A stretch of DNA of 64,000 nucleotides, taken from Labilibaculum sp. DW002. Its GTDB lineage: Bacteria; Bacteroidota; Bacteroidia; Bacteroidales; Marinifilaceae. The notes under the pieces are model-generated. The model saw only the letters and a program-made list of their open reading frames with translations. It ran no database searches and was not told where the DNA came from. Below, piece after piece: positions 26,385 to 35,924 of the stretch (the stretch's first letter is position 1; every line of letters starts with the position of its first letter). Location of the stretch: NCBI RefSeq assembly GCF_029029525.1, contig NZ_JAKJSC010000001.1:2702987-2766986 (forward strand), read 5' to 3'. Made by a program: the position numbers and the translations under genes.

Positions 26385-27005
26385 TTAATGACAAATATCA
26401 AACTCGTACCCTTGAAGCTTTAATTCATCTATTAATCGAGGAACAGCAAAGCGCATATTTTCTTCCGATTTTGCGTGATTGTGGAATAAAATAATAGAAC
26501 CAGGGCGAACTGATTTTAAAACATCTTGGTAACATTTTTCTGGAGAAATATCCTTTCGATAATCACCACTTAAAACATCCCACATGACAAGTTTGTACTC
26601 GGAAAGTAGATGTTTTGCTTGCGCTGATTTAATTTGGCCATAAGGCGGTCTAAACAAGTTTGACTTGATTAAATCATTAGCCATAATCACATTCTCGATA
26701 TACTTTGACGTATCAACCGACCAACCTTTTAGATGATTATAAGTATGATTTCCCACGGCATGACCATTGTCAAGTATTTTTTGAAACAATTCGGGATGCT
26801 TGTACACATTCTCTCCCACACAGAAAAAAGTTGCTTTAACCTCCTTTTCCTTAAGCATATCTAAAGTCCACAAAGTTGATTCGGGAATCGGTCCATCATC
26901 AAAAGTGAGGTATACTTTTTTTGCCCCTGTATTGTATCGCCAAATAAAGTTCCGGAAAAAAATCTTGAAAATACCCGGAGCTCTCATCCATCTCAAATTC
27001 ATCAT
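26385..27005 (-). CDS. Polysaccharide deacetylase (206 aa)
   Basis: A NodB-type domain with motif 1 TFDDGP (catalytic D36, metal D37) and motif 2 HTYNH (metal H87, H91), then RPPYGQ (motif 3) and WDVLSGDY (motif 4). It removes acetyl groups from N-acetylated sugars, such as cell-wall or envelope glycans. There is no signal peptide in front of the domain, though a basic hydrophobic patch precedes it. It overlaps the upstream DUF2723 gene by 4 nt, so it is coupled to it, which hints at a role in the same glycan pathway. Confidence 0.93.
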   Translation of the reverse strand: MMNLRWMRAPGIFKIFFRNFIWRYNTGAKKVYLTFDDGPIPESTLWTLDMLKEKEVKATFFCVGENVYKHPELFQKILDNGHAVGNHTYNHLKGWSVDTSKYIENVIMANDLIKSNLFRPPYGQIKSAQAKHLLSEYKLVMWDVLSGDYRKDISPEKCYQDVLKSVRPGSIILFHNHAKSEENMRFAVPRLIDELKLQGYEFDICH

Positions 27006-30000
27006 CCTTTTTTATAGCTTTCTAACAATCGTTTAAACTCCGCTTCTATTTTTTCATTCAATTCCTTATGTTCATACTTCGCTGTTATTCTATACAACTC
27101 CTGCAATAAGGCAAAATTTCGATTTTGAAATCGAGGAAATTCCGAAGTAGAAACAGGATTTAAACTTTTGTAATAATCCAATTCATGTACCAATCGATCA
27201 GAAATTAAGGAGACCATTTCCCCAGCTTTTTCATATTCTGATGCTCTATAATAAGATTGTGCCAAAAGAATGGATAAATAATCGAAAGGCACTTTTTCAT
27301 TCGGCACTAAGTCTACACATTTATCCAGAACCTGAACCGCCGAATCTCTCTTCCCCTCATCCATTAATGCCTCCGAAAGGCGAAGGAAATTATTCCTCAT
27401 ATTCATGCACAAACGCGAAGTTGTTTCATCGATATAAACCTCAGGGTCATTCATATTCCCCCACTTGAACTTGGTCATTAGATTGGTGTACATTACATCC
27501 GTATTTACGCCACCAATTTGCAAATCGTCCTTTTCGTATTTAATTGGAACCAATTTATAGGCGAAACCCTCAAGTCGAAAATAATCCTCTAGCCCATAAT
27601 ATCCGCTCGACGGCACTGTAATCGAAAAATAAATTGGACGCTCCCAATTGTTCGTCACCAACATATCGTAAAGAATTAAACCACTTTTATCGGTGTAGTT
27701 TTTATCCAGCTTCCACTGCATTTGATCTACAATATTTGCACTGTCTATTTCGGCTACCGTTTTCGTATCCAAAACTTGTTGCTTATCTATTGGCAAACGA
27801 AATTTACTTGCAGGAAAATGATCAATCCTTTCGTCGTAACCATAAATCTTTTTTGTGCTTTCCTTATCCGAAAGAACATACTCTAAAGCGTCTTTCAAAT
27901 TCAAGCCTTTGTTTTTCTTTACCCAAGCTTCAAACCGGGGATCATCTACAATGTAAACAACATCACGATTCCCCATCAAATATTTTTCCTTTTCCATTGA
28001 GATAGGAAGTCGATATGAATCATAATTGTCCTTTTTCATTTGATCGATATACCAATCGGTAGAAAGATAGCTTAAGTTACAAACACGAACATCAGTTCGA
28101 ATACCTTCAACTTCCTGCAAATACCAAAGGGGAAAAGTGTCGTTATCACCCATGGTAAATAGAATCGCATTGGGAGCACAGGAGTTTAGGTAATTGTAAG
28201 CCAGGTCGTGAGCAAAATAGCGATCCGACCTATCGTGATCGTCCCAGTTTTGTTGAATAAGCAAAGTTGGAACAGCTGCAAAACAAAGAACAAATGCGAC
28301 AGGAAGAGCTATTACATCCTTTTTAATTCCTTTTTTTGCCAGCTCAAAAACAGCCAACAAACCCAGACCGATCCAAATTGCAAAAGCATAAAATGATCCC
28401 GCGTAAGCGTAATCCCTTTCTCTTGGCTGCAGAGGAGGCTGGTTAAGGTACACCACAATAGCCAATCCTGTTAAAAGGAACAAAAGCAATACAACGTAAA
28501 AATCTTTTTTCCCTTGTACACTTTTTTTATACTGATATAGTAATCCTGCTAAGCCTAAAAGAAGTGGTAAGAAATAATAGGTGTTATTCCCCTTGTTGTT
28601 TTTCATGTGATCTGGTCGTAAGCTTTGATCGCCCAATCGCATATTGTCTACAAGCGGAATTCCTGATATCCAATTTCCATCCAGAACTCCTCCATAGGAC
28701 TGTTTATCGGTTTGTCGACCAGCAAAATTCCACATAAAATAGCGGAGATACATGTAATTAACCTGATACGAAAAAAAGAATTTAAGATTTTGAGCAAAGG
28801 TCGGTTTTGCTTTCTGATCTGCACGAATTCCAGACCATTTAGCATATTCCTCCGGATTTCGACCTGTCATTCCCTTGGTGTACATCCGTGGAAACACCAT
28901 TTTCTGCGAACTCTTATAATTTGCTTTCTGTTTGGTGTAAGAAACTACATATTTTCCATCCTTTTTAATGTAAACATCCTTATCATCCACATAAGTTTCT
29001 TCCTCTAAAGGTGTATTAAAAGACTCCCCATAAACCAAAGGTTTGTCTCCATATTGCTCTCTGTTTAAATAATACAAAAGAGAATATAAATCTTCTGGAT
29101 TGTTCTGATCTAAGCCTGGGTTTGATGCCGAGCGAATCATGATTAAGGAATAAGACGAGTATCCTATTAAAACGACAGTAAGAGCCGTAAGTAATGTATT
29201 TAAAACAACTTTTCCGTGAGCAAGGGTATAACGAATACCCCAAGTTAATGCTGCAGCCAATACAATAATAAAAACAATTGCTCCATAGTTAAAAGGCAAA
29301 CCAATTACATTCACAAAAAATAGGTCGAATACAAAGGCTACTTTCACAACTCCTGGAATAATAACATACATTGCTCCTCCTAAAAGCAGTAAAGCCACTC
29401 CCAATGCTTTTAAAATACCATTCCTACTTGCTTCGTATTTTTTAAAATAGTAAACCATTACGATGGCAGGAATCGCTAATAAATTTAAGAGGTGAACGCC
29501 TATCGACAAGCCCATTAAATAGGCAATCAATATTAACCAACGATTAGCATAAGCTTGGCCTTCTTCATTCTCCCATTTTAAGATACACCAGAAAACTACT
29601 GCTGTAAATAAAGATGAAGTTGCATAAACTTCCCCCTCAACGGCAGAAAACCAGAAGGTATCGGAAAAAGCATAGGCCATTGCACCAATAAAACCAGCAC
29701 TAATAATGGTCCAAATTTGTGTTCCTTTTATTTCATTATCAGAAACTACCAGTTTTTTAGCCAAATGCGTAATGGTCCAAAACAAGAATAAAATGGTGAA
29801 CGCGCTTGCCAATCCAGACATGGAATTAATTAAAACTGCCACATTCTCGGGACCAGAAGCAAAAAGAGAGAAAAAACGAGCCAATATCATAAAAAATGGA
29901 GCTCCAGGAGCATGTCCAATTTCCAACTTATATGCAGAAGTTATAAACTCTCCACAATCCCAAAAACTAACAGTAGGTTCAAGGGTTAAAAAATAAACAA

Positions 30001-30061
30001 GAGCTGCTATTGCAAAGGATATCCATCCTGCAATGATGTTCGTTTTTTGGTACTTACTCAT
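27002..30061 (-). CDS. DUF2723 (GT117-type) membrane glycosyltransferase-like protein, copy 1
   Basis: The start was set to ATG 30061 (MSKYQKTNIIAGW); the longer frame adds a doubtful extension. The N-terminal half has many transmembrane helices with the acidic signature WDCGEFI and GHAPGAPFFMI, as in protein O-mannosyltransferase-like enzymes of Bacteroidota. QQNWDDHDRSDRYFAHDLA and GDNDTFPLWY mark the extracytoplasmic part, and the C-terminal 200 residues hold TPR-like helices. It is followed by the deacetylase gene (4-nt overlap) and preceded 189 nt away by a paralogue. A role in O-glycosylation of secreted proteins is plausible but not proven here. Confidence 0.88.
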   Translation of the reverse strand: MSKYQKTNIIAGWISFAIAALVYFLTLEPTVSFWDCGEFITSAYKLEIGHAPGAPFFMILARFFSLFASGPENVAVLINSMSGLASAFTILFLFWTITHLAKKLVVSDNEIKGTQIWTIISAGFIGAMAYAFSDTFWFSAVEGEVYATSSLFTAVVFWCILKWENEEGQAYANRWLILIAYLMGLSIGVHLLNLLAIPAIVMVYYFKKYEASRNGILKALGVALLLLGGAMYVIIPGVVKVAFVFDLFFVNVIGLPFNYGAIVFIIVLAAALTWGIRYTLAHGKVVLNTLLTALTVVLIGYSSYSLIMIRSASNPGLDQNNPEDLYSLLYYLNREQYGDKPLVYGESFNTPLEEETYVDDKDVYIKKDGKYVVSYTKQKANYKSSQKMVFPRMYTKGMTGRNPEEYAKWSGIRADQKAKPTFAQNLKFFFSYQVNYMYLRYFMWNFAGRQTDKQSYGGVLDGNWISGIPLVDNMRLGDQSLRPDHMKNNKGNNTYYFLPLLLGLAGLLYQYKKSVQGKKDFYVVLLLFLLTGLAIVVYLNQPPLQPRERDYAYAGSFYAFAIWIGLGLLAVFELAKKGIKKDVIALPVAFVLCFAAVPTLLIQQNWDDHDRSDRYFAHDLAYNYLNSCAPNAILFTMGDNDTFPLWYLQEVEGIRTDVRVCNLSYLSTDWYIDQMKKDNYDSYRLPISMEKEKYLMGNRDVVYIVDDPRFEAWVKKNKGLNLKDALEYVLSDKESTKKIYGYDERIDHFPASKFRLPIDKQQVLDTKTVAEIDSANIVDQMQWKLDKNYTDKSGLILYDMLVTNNWERPIYFSITVPSSGYYGLEDYFRLEGFAYKLVPIKYEKDDLQIGGVNTDVMYTNLMTKFKWGNMNDPEVYIDETTSRLCMNMRNNFLRLSEALMDEGKRDSAVQVLDKCVDLVPNEKVPFDYLSILLAQSYYRASEYEKAGEMVSLISDRLVHELDYYKSLNPVSTSEFPRFQNRNFALLQELYRITAKYEHKELNEKIEAEFKRLLESYKKG

Positions 30062-30191
30062 ATATCTTTTAAAATAAAGGTTCCAATTTTTAGCTACAAG
30101 ACACGAAGTTAGCACTTTTAGAGGGAAGAATTGATTTGTATTATGTGAAAATTCCTTAAAGACATTGAGTTTTTATTGCTATAAAAACTTC

Positions 30192-30227
30192 AAAAAAAAA
30201 TGGCTGCCTTCGTTCAAGGCAGCCATT
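30192..30227 (-). terminator. Terminator between the two DUF2723 genes
   Basis: AATGGCTGCCTT (30199-30210) and AAGGCAGCCATT (30216-30227) form a perfect 12-bp stem. On the minus strand a run of nine Ts follows. It ends the upstream gene (30250-33315), so the tandem copies are largely separate transcripts. Confidence 0.93.
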
Positions 30228-30249
30228 GTATATTTCAAATTTTCTTTAT

Positions 30250-33200
30250 TTACTCTACAAAAGTTTTAAAAAGCATTTCAAACTTCAATTGTAAATCTTC
30301 TCTCAACTTGGTTTGTTCACCCATATCGGCAAGTCCCAATAACATTTGTACAACTCTTATTTCGCGCTCTTGCTCTGCTCTAAAAGCATTTGCATATTGC
30401 GACTCTAAACTTAAGAAGTAATTCAACTTGTCGTAAGATTGTTGTGCCATATCAGATAACAAAACATTTGCTTTATCAGTTGCTCCAGCACGATAATATT
30501 CTTGAATAAATCCGATCAGCGTATTGTCAAATGGAATTTTGCTTGTTGGCAATTCTTCCATGCAACGATCCATAATCTTAATTGCTTTATCCTTCTTTCC
30601 TTCATCGTTTAAAGCACTCGCCAATCGGCTGTAATTTGCTCTAAAAGACATGATGTTAACAGTTAGGATATGGAATTGATCAACATGTACATCGGGATCT
30701 TTAAGACCACCAAAAGTGAATTTATTCATGTAATTATCATACAACAATTCGGTATTTACATGACCCAATTCGTTTCGCTGCGGTTTTGTTTCTATTGGAA
30801 CCAAACGGTAAGCAGCACCTTCTAGCTGGAAATACTTTTCCAAACCAAGAAAACTATCAACACCCATTCCTACAGAGAAATATATTGGACGTTCCCAATT
30901 GTTATTGGCGATGATATCGTAAACCGCGATGTCATTTTTGTACAAATAACTTTTTTTGATGTTCCATTCCAATTTATCCACAACCAAGCCTGCATCTTCA
31001 GGCTGAACAGTTCCATTGGAAACAACTTTTGATGAATCAACAGGCACATATACTTTTCTACCTGGGAAATAATGCAATTTCTTACCCGATTGCGTTTCTA
31101 CAGTAGTCGCTTCGTTATCACTAGCAACAAACTTGATCATTTCACTCAATAACTCAGGCTTGCTTAAACGCTCAACAACGGGCACCTGATCTCGAATTCC
31201 TGGTTCCACTTTATCCGCGGTAAGCGTCATCGGTATCAACTCAGAATCGTAAGCTTTTCTACGCATTTGGTTGATATACCAATCACCAGCTAATAAACTA
31301 ATATTTACAATTCTAATATCTCGACGGATGCCTTCTACTTCTTGTGCATACCAAAGGGGGAAGGTGTCGTTGTCACCGTAAGTGAAAAGTATCGCATTAG
31401 GATCGCATGAGTTCAGATAGTTTTTAGCGTATGCTAAGGTTGCATATCGTCCGCCTCTATCGTGATCATCCCAATTTTGTTGAGCCATTAAACCAGGGAC
31501 AGCAATAAGACAAATCAATGTAACCAAACCTGCCGATGCTAGAGCTGGCATTTTATTTTTAAGGAAATTGTAGAGTCCCAATACACCAAATCCAATCCAA
31601 ATAGCAAAGGCGTAGAATGATCCGGCATAGGCATAATCACGTTCACGTGGCTGATGAGGATATTGATTGAGGTAAACTACAATAGCTAGCCCAGTAAGTA
31701 GGAATAGCAACATAACTACCCAGAAATCTTTTTTGCCTTTTTTTCCTGCATTTAGTTGAAAGAAAATACCGATTAAGCCTAAAATGAATGGTAGGAAGAA
31801 ATAAGCGTTCCTTGATTTCTTATTTTTTAGCTCAGAGTATAATTTATCCTGATTACCTAATCGCATTTCATCAAGGAATTGTATGCCCGAGATCCAGTTC
31901 CCATGTCGGATACCACCATGATTCTGAATATCATTCTGTCGACCAGCAAAATTCCACATGAAATAGCGCCAATACATATGATTGAACTGATAAGAAAAGA
32001 AGAATCGTAGATTTGAACCGAAGCTTGGTTTGTAAATGACTTCATCACCAACTTGAATTGGATTGTTCTTTTTTACATTTCCCCAATACTCGTAATCGCG
32101 TACATGTCCAGCATTTGAACTGTACATACGAGGGAAAATAGTATTGAATCGAGAATCGAATTCGTATTTTGGTTTGTACGAAGCAATTACATACTTATCC
32201 TTTCCATTTTTATCCTTTTTCTGAATATAAACAGGCTTTGTTTCAACCATATCAACAGCTGGAGCATTGTAATACTCTCCAAAAACTAGCGGTCTATCTC
32301 CATATTGCTCACGATTCAGGTAAGATAATAAGGAAAATACATCGTCTGGATTATTTTCATCCATAGGCGGGTTGGCTGAGGAACGAATCACAATCATGGC
32401 AAATGATGAATACCCAATCATGATCACAATAAAGGAGGTGACAATGGTATTTAAGATGACCTTATTGTGCTTAATTGAATAATTAATAGTCCAAACCATC
32501 AAGGCAATCAGGGAAATAGCATAAACAAGCACACCTGTTTTAAAGGGCGCTCCTAAACCATTTACAAAGGCTAATTCGAACCAAGATGCAATTTTAATAA
32601 CACCAGGAATAATACCATACATGATTACACCTAATATCACAAGAGATATACCTAAAGCAGCAAGAATACCATTTCGGGTTGGTTCATGTTTTTTGAAATA
32701 GTAAACAAATACAATAGCAGGGATTGCCAATAGGTTTAGAAGGTGAACCCCAATTGAAAGCCCCATTAGATAGGCAATCAGAATAATCCAACGATTGGCA
32801 TATTTCTCATCGGCAACATTTTCCCATTTCAGGATAGCCCAAAACACAACAGCCGTAAACAAAGAAGACAGAGCATAAACCTCACCTTCAACAGCTGAAA
32901 ACCAGAATGTATCAGAGAAGGTGTAAGCTAGTGCACCAACCATTCCTGCACCTAATACTGCAACGCCGTTTGCAAGACTAATCTCACCATCTTTTACAAA
33001 TAGTTTTTTAGCCAGATGAGTGATAGTCCAGAATAAAAACATGATGGTAAATGCCGAAGCAAGTGCTGACATCAGGTTAACCATGAGAGCTGCGTACGAT
33101 GGATCTGGTGCGAATAATGCAAAGAAACGTGCAATAATCATAAAAAGCGGTGCCCCGGGTGGGTGACCAACCTGAAGACCATTAGCGGAGGTAATAAATT

Positions 33201-33315
33201 CTCCACAATCCCATAAACTGGCAGAAGGTTCCATGGTTAAGGCATAGGTGATGGCCGCAACAGCAAAAGCCAGCCAGCCTAACACATTGTTAACCAACTT
33301 GTAATTAGATTTCAT
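30250..33315 (-). CDS. DUF2723 (GT117-type) membrane glycosyltransferase-like protein, copy 2
   Basis: A 1021-residue paralogue of the neighbour, with the same layout: WDCGEFI and GHPPGAPLFMI in the N-terminal membrane half, about 12 helices, then QQNWDDHDRGGRYATLAYAK and GDNDTFPLWYAQEVEGIRRD, then a C-terminal helical-repeat part. The start ATG at 33315 gives a short N-terminus before helix 1. Both copies keep the signature acidic residues, so neither is obviously decayed. The C-terminal halves differ more than the N-terminal halves, consistent with distinct acceptor proteins. Confidence 0.9.
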   Translation of the reverse strand: MKSNYKLVNNVLGWLAFAVAAITYALTMEPSASLWDCGEFITSANGLQVGHPPGAPLFMIIARFFALFAPDPSYAALMVNLMSALASAFTIMFLFWTITHLAKKLFVKDGEISLANGVAVLGAGMVGALAYTFSDTFWFSAVEGEVYALSSLFTAVVFWAILKWENVADEKYANRWIILIAYLMGLSIGVHLLNLLAIPAIVFVYYFKKHEPTRNGILAALGISLVILGVIMYGIIPGVIKIASWFELAFVNGLGAPFKTGVLVYAISLIALMVWTINYSIKHNKVILNTIVTSFIVIMIGYSSFAMIVIRSSANPPMDENNPDDVFSLLSYLNREQYGDRPLVFGEYYNAPAVDMVETKPVYIQKKDKNGKDKYVIASYKPKYEFDSRFNTIFPRMYSSNAGHVRDYEYWGNVKKNNPIQVGDEVIYKPSFGSNLRFFFSYQFNHMYWRYFMWNFAGRQNDIQNHGGIRHGNWISGIQFLDEMRLGNQDKLYSELKNKKSRNAYFFLPFILGLIGIFFQLNAGKKGKKDFWVVMLLFLLTGLAIVVYLNQYPHQPRERDYAYAGSFYAFAIWIGFGVLGLYNFLKNKMPALASAGLVTLICLIAVPGLMAQQNWDDHDRGGRYATLAYAKNYLNSCDPNAILFTYGDNDTFPLWYAQEVEGIRRDIRIVNISLLAGDWYINQMRRKAYDSELIPMTLTADKVEPGIRDQVPVVERLSKPELLSEMIKFVASDNEATTVETQSGKKLHYFPGRKVYVPVDSSKVVSNGTVQPEDAGLVVDKLEWNIKKSYLYKNDIAVYDIIANNNWERPIYFSVGMGVDSFLGLEKYFQLEGAAYRLVPIETKPQRNELGHVNTELLYDNYMNKFTFGGLKDPDVHVDQFHILTVNIMSFRANYSRLASALNDEGKKDKAIKIMDRCMEELPTSKIPFDNTLIGFIQEYYRAGATDKANVLLSDMAQQSYDKLNYFLSLESQYANAFRAEQEREIRVVQMLLGLADMGEQTKLREDLQLKFEMLFKTFVE

Positions 33316-33424
33316 CTTGTGTTTATTTTTGTTTTGATATTCTTTTGTAGGATAATATTTGGAACGAAAATAGTCAATTTTAAGAGTTCCCCCCGAATTA
33401 TGTCTGAAAATTTTACATTTTTTG

Positions 33425-33454
33425 TTTGAGCAAAAAAAAAAAGTATTACATTTG
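33425..33454 (+). promoter_or_regulatory. Bacteroidota-type promoter for tRNA-Gln copy 1
   Basis: TTTG at 33425-33428 and TACATTTG at 33447-33454, spaced 18 nt, fit the -33/-7 pattern (TTTG, TAnnTTTG). Transcription would begin near 33461, about 25 nt before the tRNA. Confidence 0.7.
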
Positions 33455-33485
33455 CAGAGCTCTTTGCAAAAAGAGTGATTATGAT

Positions 33486-33556
33486 TGTCCCATGGTGTAA
33501 TGGTAACACTCCTGTTTTTGGTACAGGCATTTAAGGTTCGAGTCCTTATGGGACAA
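33486..33556 (+). tRNA. tRNA-Gln (anticodon TTG), copy 1
   Basis: The acceptor TGTCCCA (33486-33492) pairs with TGGGACA (33549-33555), with discriminator A33556. The anticodon arm is CCTGT-TTTTGGT-ACAGG, giving TTG. The T arm contains GGTTCGAGTCC. CCA is not encoded. It is identical to the copy at 34356-34426. Confidence 0.95.
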
Positions 33557-33561
33557 CACAG

Positions 33562-33597
33562 AAAAGCTTCGAAATTATTTCGAAGCTTTTTTTATTT
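33562..33597 (+). terminator. Terminator of tRNA-Gln copy 1
   Basis: AAAAGCTTCG (33562-33571) and CGAAGCTTTT (33581-33590) form a perfect 10-bp stem followed by TTTATTT. Confidence 0.85.
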
Positions 33598-33651
33598 CAC
33601 TTATGTTGAACGATCAGGAAAACCAAAAGACTTAGTTCTTGAAACTTATAA

Positions 33652-33694
33652 ACACCCCTCTGCCTGTCGGCATCTCCCCTAAAAAAGGGAGAAC
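33652..33694 (+). repeat. Dispersed hairpin repeat, copy 1
   Basis: ACACCCCTCTGCC-TGTC-GGCATCTCCCCT-AAAAAA-GGGAG is shared in order with 53587-53629. It can form TGCC/GGCA and CTCCC/GGGAG hairpins. It lies in the 33598-33831 stretch, which otherwise holds only low-complexity CTTGAAACTTG words near 33640-33810. Confidence 0.75.
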
Positions 33695-33831
33695 CTAAAA
33701 AATCAGACAACTCGACACTTCTTCCATCCCACCGAGCTAAAGTACTGCGCAAATCATACCTGCAAAACTTTGTACTTGAAACTTGTTACTTGAGACTTGT
33801 TACTTTCTCCTTTCTTCTTGTCACTTATTCC

Positions 33832-34200
33832 TTAATCCACCACCTTTTCAAACTTAAAACTACCTGACACTCCTTGATCGTCTAAACTATCTCCTTCGAT
33901 TGTCGTTTCATTTATCAACATCCCATCCCAAGAATCCAATTCGTATCTAATTTCATAGTCGGCATGAATTATATCATACTCGATTGCTTTCAAACGAATT
34001 CGATTTAAAACAATCTCCCCTTCTAATATTTCCTGAATCATGAAAGTTTCATTGTCATCAACATTTTCCGAAAAAATGATTTTTCCGCTTAATTTTCGAC
34101 CTTCTTGCTTCAATAAAAGCTCTCCTTTGGCATTTCCGTAGCCATAATCCTCCTCATAAAGCCACTTTCCTGTTAATGATTCTATTTTTTTTTGCTCCAT
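33832..34200 (-). CDS. Small lipocalin-like hypothetical protein (122 aa)
   Basis: No signal peptide. The sequence alternates short charged beta strands and turns (LTGKWLYEEDYGYGNAKGEL, then KLSGKIIFSE), beginning with the GxW motif common in lipocalin-like barrels. It ends GVSGSFKFEKV, a typical closing strand. It lies between the two tRNA-Gln genes, on the opposite strand. I do not recognise a named family. Confidence 0.7.
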   Translation of the reverse strand: MEQKKIESLTGKWLYEEDYGYGNAKGELLLKQEGRKLSGKIIFSENVDDNETFMIQEILEGEIVLNRIRLKAIEYDIIHADYEIRYELDSWDGMLINETTIEGDSLDDQGVSGSFKFEKVVD

Positions 34201-34355
34201 TATTTTCGTCTTTCAAATTGACAATCAGAATATTTACAATATCATTATACTAACAACAAAAAAAAGCTTTAAATTTTTTACATTTTTTGGTTTTAGCTAC
34301 GAAATATTTCACTTATATTTGCAACGTCTTAGTCAGAATATGACGGACAGTTGAT

Positions 34356-34426
34356 TGTCCCATGGTGTAATGGTAACACTCCTGTTTTTGGTACAGGCAT
34401 TTAAGGTTCGAGTCCTTATGGGACAA
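34356..34426 (+). tRNA. tRNA-Gln (anticodon TTG), copy 2
   Basis: Identical to copy 1 over the full 71 nt. The upstream region lacks an equally good TAnnTTTG box (TTATATTG at about 34314-34321). Confidence 0.95.
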
Positions 34427-34427
34427 C

Positions 34428-34463
34428 AAAAGCTTCTGATTTTATCAGGAGCTTTTTTTATTT
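34428..34463 (+). terminator. Terminator of tRNA-Gln copy 2
   Basis: AAAAGCTTCTGAT (34428-34440) and ATCAGGAGCTTTT (34444-34456) pair with one wobble, followed by a T run. It reaches into the stop codon of the convergent acylphosphatase gene. Confidence 0.85.
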
Positions 34464-34730
34464 TATAACAAAATCAGCAAAGTCCTGATCTGGTAAATTA
34501 CAAATAAAAATATCCTTCACCTTAGCCCAATCCGGACCTTTCCTACACCATTCACAAAACAATTCAACAGCCAAATTTGTTCCAATAACTTCCAAATAAA
34601 CCGTTCCATCTGGCTGATTTTTCACAAATCCTCTTACACCAAAACGATTCGCAGCTTCTTTAGCCTGATACCGATATCCTACATTCTGTACCTTACCTGA
34701 CACTTGTATACTTACCGATTTCCCATCCAT
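34458..34730 (-). CDS. Acylphosphatase (90 aa)
   Basis: Full-length acylphosphatase fold. VSGKVQNVGYR contains the phosphate loop with catalytic R20, and GFVKNQPDG holds the catalytic asparagine N38. It hydrolyses acyl phosphates such as 1,3-bisphosphoglycerate. The only small deviation is VQNVGYR where VQGVGFR is usual. It is monocistronic, between a tRNA and the radical SAM gene. Confidence 0.93.
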   Translation of the reverse strand: MDGKSVSIQVSGKVQNVGYRYQAKEAANRFGVRGFVKNQPDGTVYLEVIGTNLAVELFCEWCRKGPDWAKVKDIFICNLPDQDFADFVIK

Positions 34731-34931
34731 TTGCTTGCTTTTTTGTACAAGATAAGATTAAACAAATGAGAAATTAATAATTCGTAATTAAAAATTCATC
34801 TCCCCCCTAATATATCAAAAGAACTTGGTTCTTTCTTCCTTAGAACTTTAACCATATTACTTTCTTTGATACTTTTTCCTTTTTTCCTTTATCCTTGGTA
34901 CTTTTTCCTTGAAACTTGATATTTTTGCCAC

Positions 34932-35810
34932 ATGATCAATTATCACGAACCTTTATTTAGACCGCCTAGCGAGGCTCACTCCCTAATTCTACAAGTAAGT
35001 TTAGGATGTGCATGGAACAAATGTGCCTTTTGCGAAATGTACAGCAGCAAAACCTTTACCCTACGCAAGGAAAAAGATGTTTTTGCTGATATCGAAGCCA
35101 TGTCGCCTTATGCAAATGATTATCGTAAGGTGTTCTTGGCCGATGGAAACGCTATGGTTCTTTCTTTCGATAAGCTTTCGCGGATATTAGATCAACTTCA
35201 TGCGACTTTCCCAAGACTAACCCGTGTTTCGGCCTATGCCATACCAAAAGACATAGCAGCAAAAACCGACGACGAATTGCAAGCCTTGGCTGCAAAAGGC
35301 CTTAAATTACTCTATGTAGGAATTGAATCGGGCGATGATGAGTTGCTTGGAAGAATTAATAAAGGTGAAGATTTTGCCAGCACTAGTCATGCCTTGCAAC
35401 GTGCACGAAAAGCAGGAATTAAACTTTCTGTGATGATTCTAAATGGCTTGGGTGGTAAAAACTACTCGCAACAACATGCCATCAACTCGGCCAAAATGGT
35501 GAACGAAATACAACCCGAGTTTCTTTCAACACTGGTTCTTAGTTATCCTTACGGAGAAGCACACTTTATGAAAAAATTCGATGGCGAATTTATTCCTTTG
35601 GACACAATCGGGCTTATTGCCGAAATGAAGGTCTTTATAGAAAACCTGAACTTGTCGCAAACCGTTTTTAGAAGCGATCACGCCTCCAATTATTTGATTC
35701 TGCGTGGTAACTTCCCTCGCGACAAACAAGAAATGTTGAATCGTATTAATGCAGTTTTAGACGATCCGGCAAACGCAAAGTTGCGACCCGAGTGGATGAG
35801 GGGATTGTAG
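34932..35810 (+). CDS. Radical SAM protein with CX4CX2C cluster motif (292 aa)
   Basis: The Fe-S cluster motif is GCAWNKCAFC (C26, C31, C34), CX4CX2C rather than the usual CX3CX2C. YVGIESGDDELLGRINKG near residue 130 is the SAM-binding pattern of the B12-free radical SAM/COG1032-like groups. The N-terminus (YHEPLFRPPSEAHSLILQVS) resembles a conserved group of stand-alone radical SAM enzymes. No partner gene is adjacent, so the reaction is unknown. Confidence 0.87.
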   Translation: MINYHEPLFRPPSEAHSLILQVSLGCAWNKCAFCEMYSSKTFTLRKEKDVFADIEAMSPYANDYRKVFLADGNAMVLSFDKLSRILDQLHATFPRLTRVSAYAIPKDIAAKTDDELQALAAKGLKLLYVGIESGDDELLGRINKGEDFASTSHALQRARKAGIKLSVMILNGLGGKNYSQQHAINSAKMVNEIQPEFLSTLVLSYPYGEAHFMKKFDGEFIPLDTIGLIAEMKVFIENLNLSQTVFRSDHASNYLILRGNFPRDKQEMLNRINAVLDDPANAKLRPEWMRGL

Positions 35811-35924
35811 AAACATAATTAGTATCTAAATACAAGAGTTATTTTTACATATTACAAATAAAGGTTAAATCGTTTATCAGAATAAAAAAAATCTGATATT
35901 TAACGTAAATAAATTTAACCTAAC

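Noticed and set aside
27241-28005. Plus-strand frames antisense to the DUF2723 genes
   Set aside because: They are shadows of strongly supported membrane-protein genes, with no signature of their own.
33312-33530. Small minus-strand gene overlapping the tRNA-Gln
   Set aside because: It overlaps a tRNA and the promoter, and lacks any family-like pattern.
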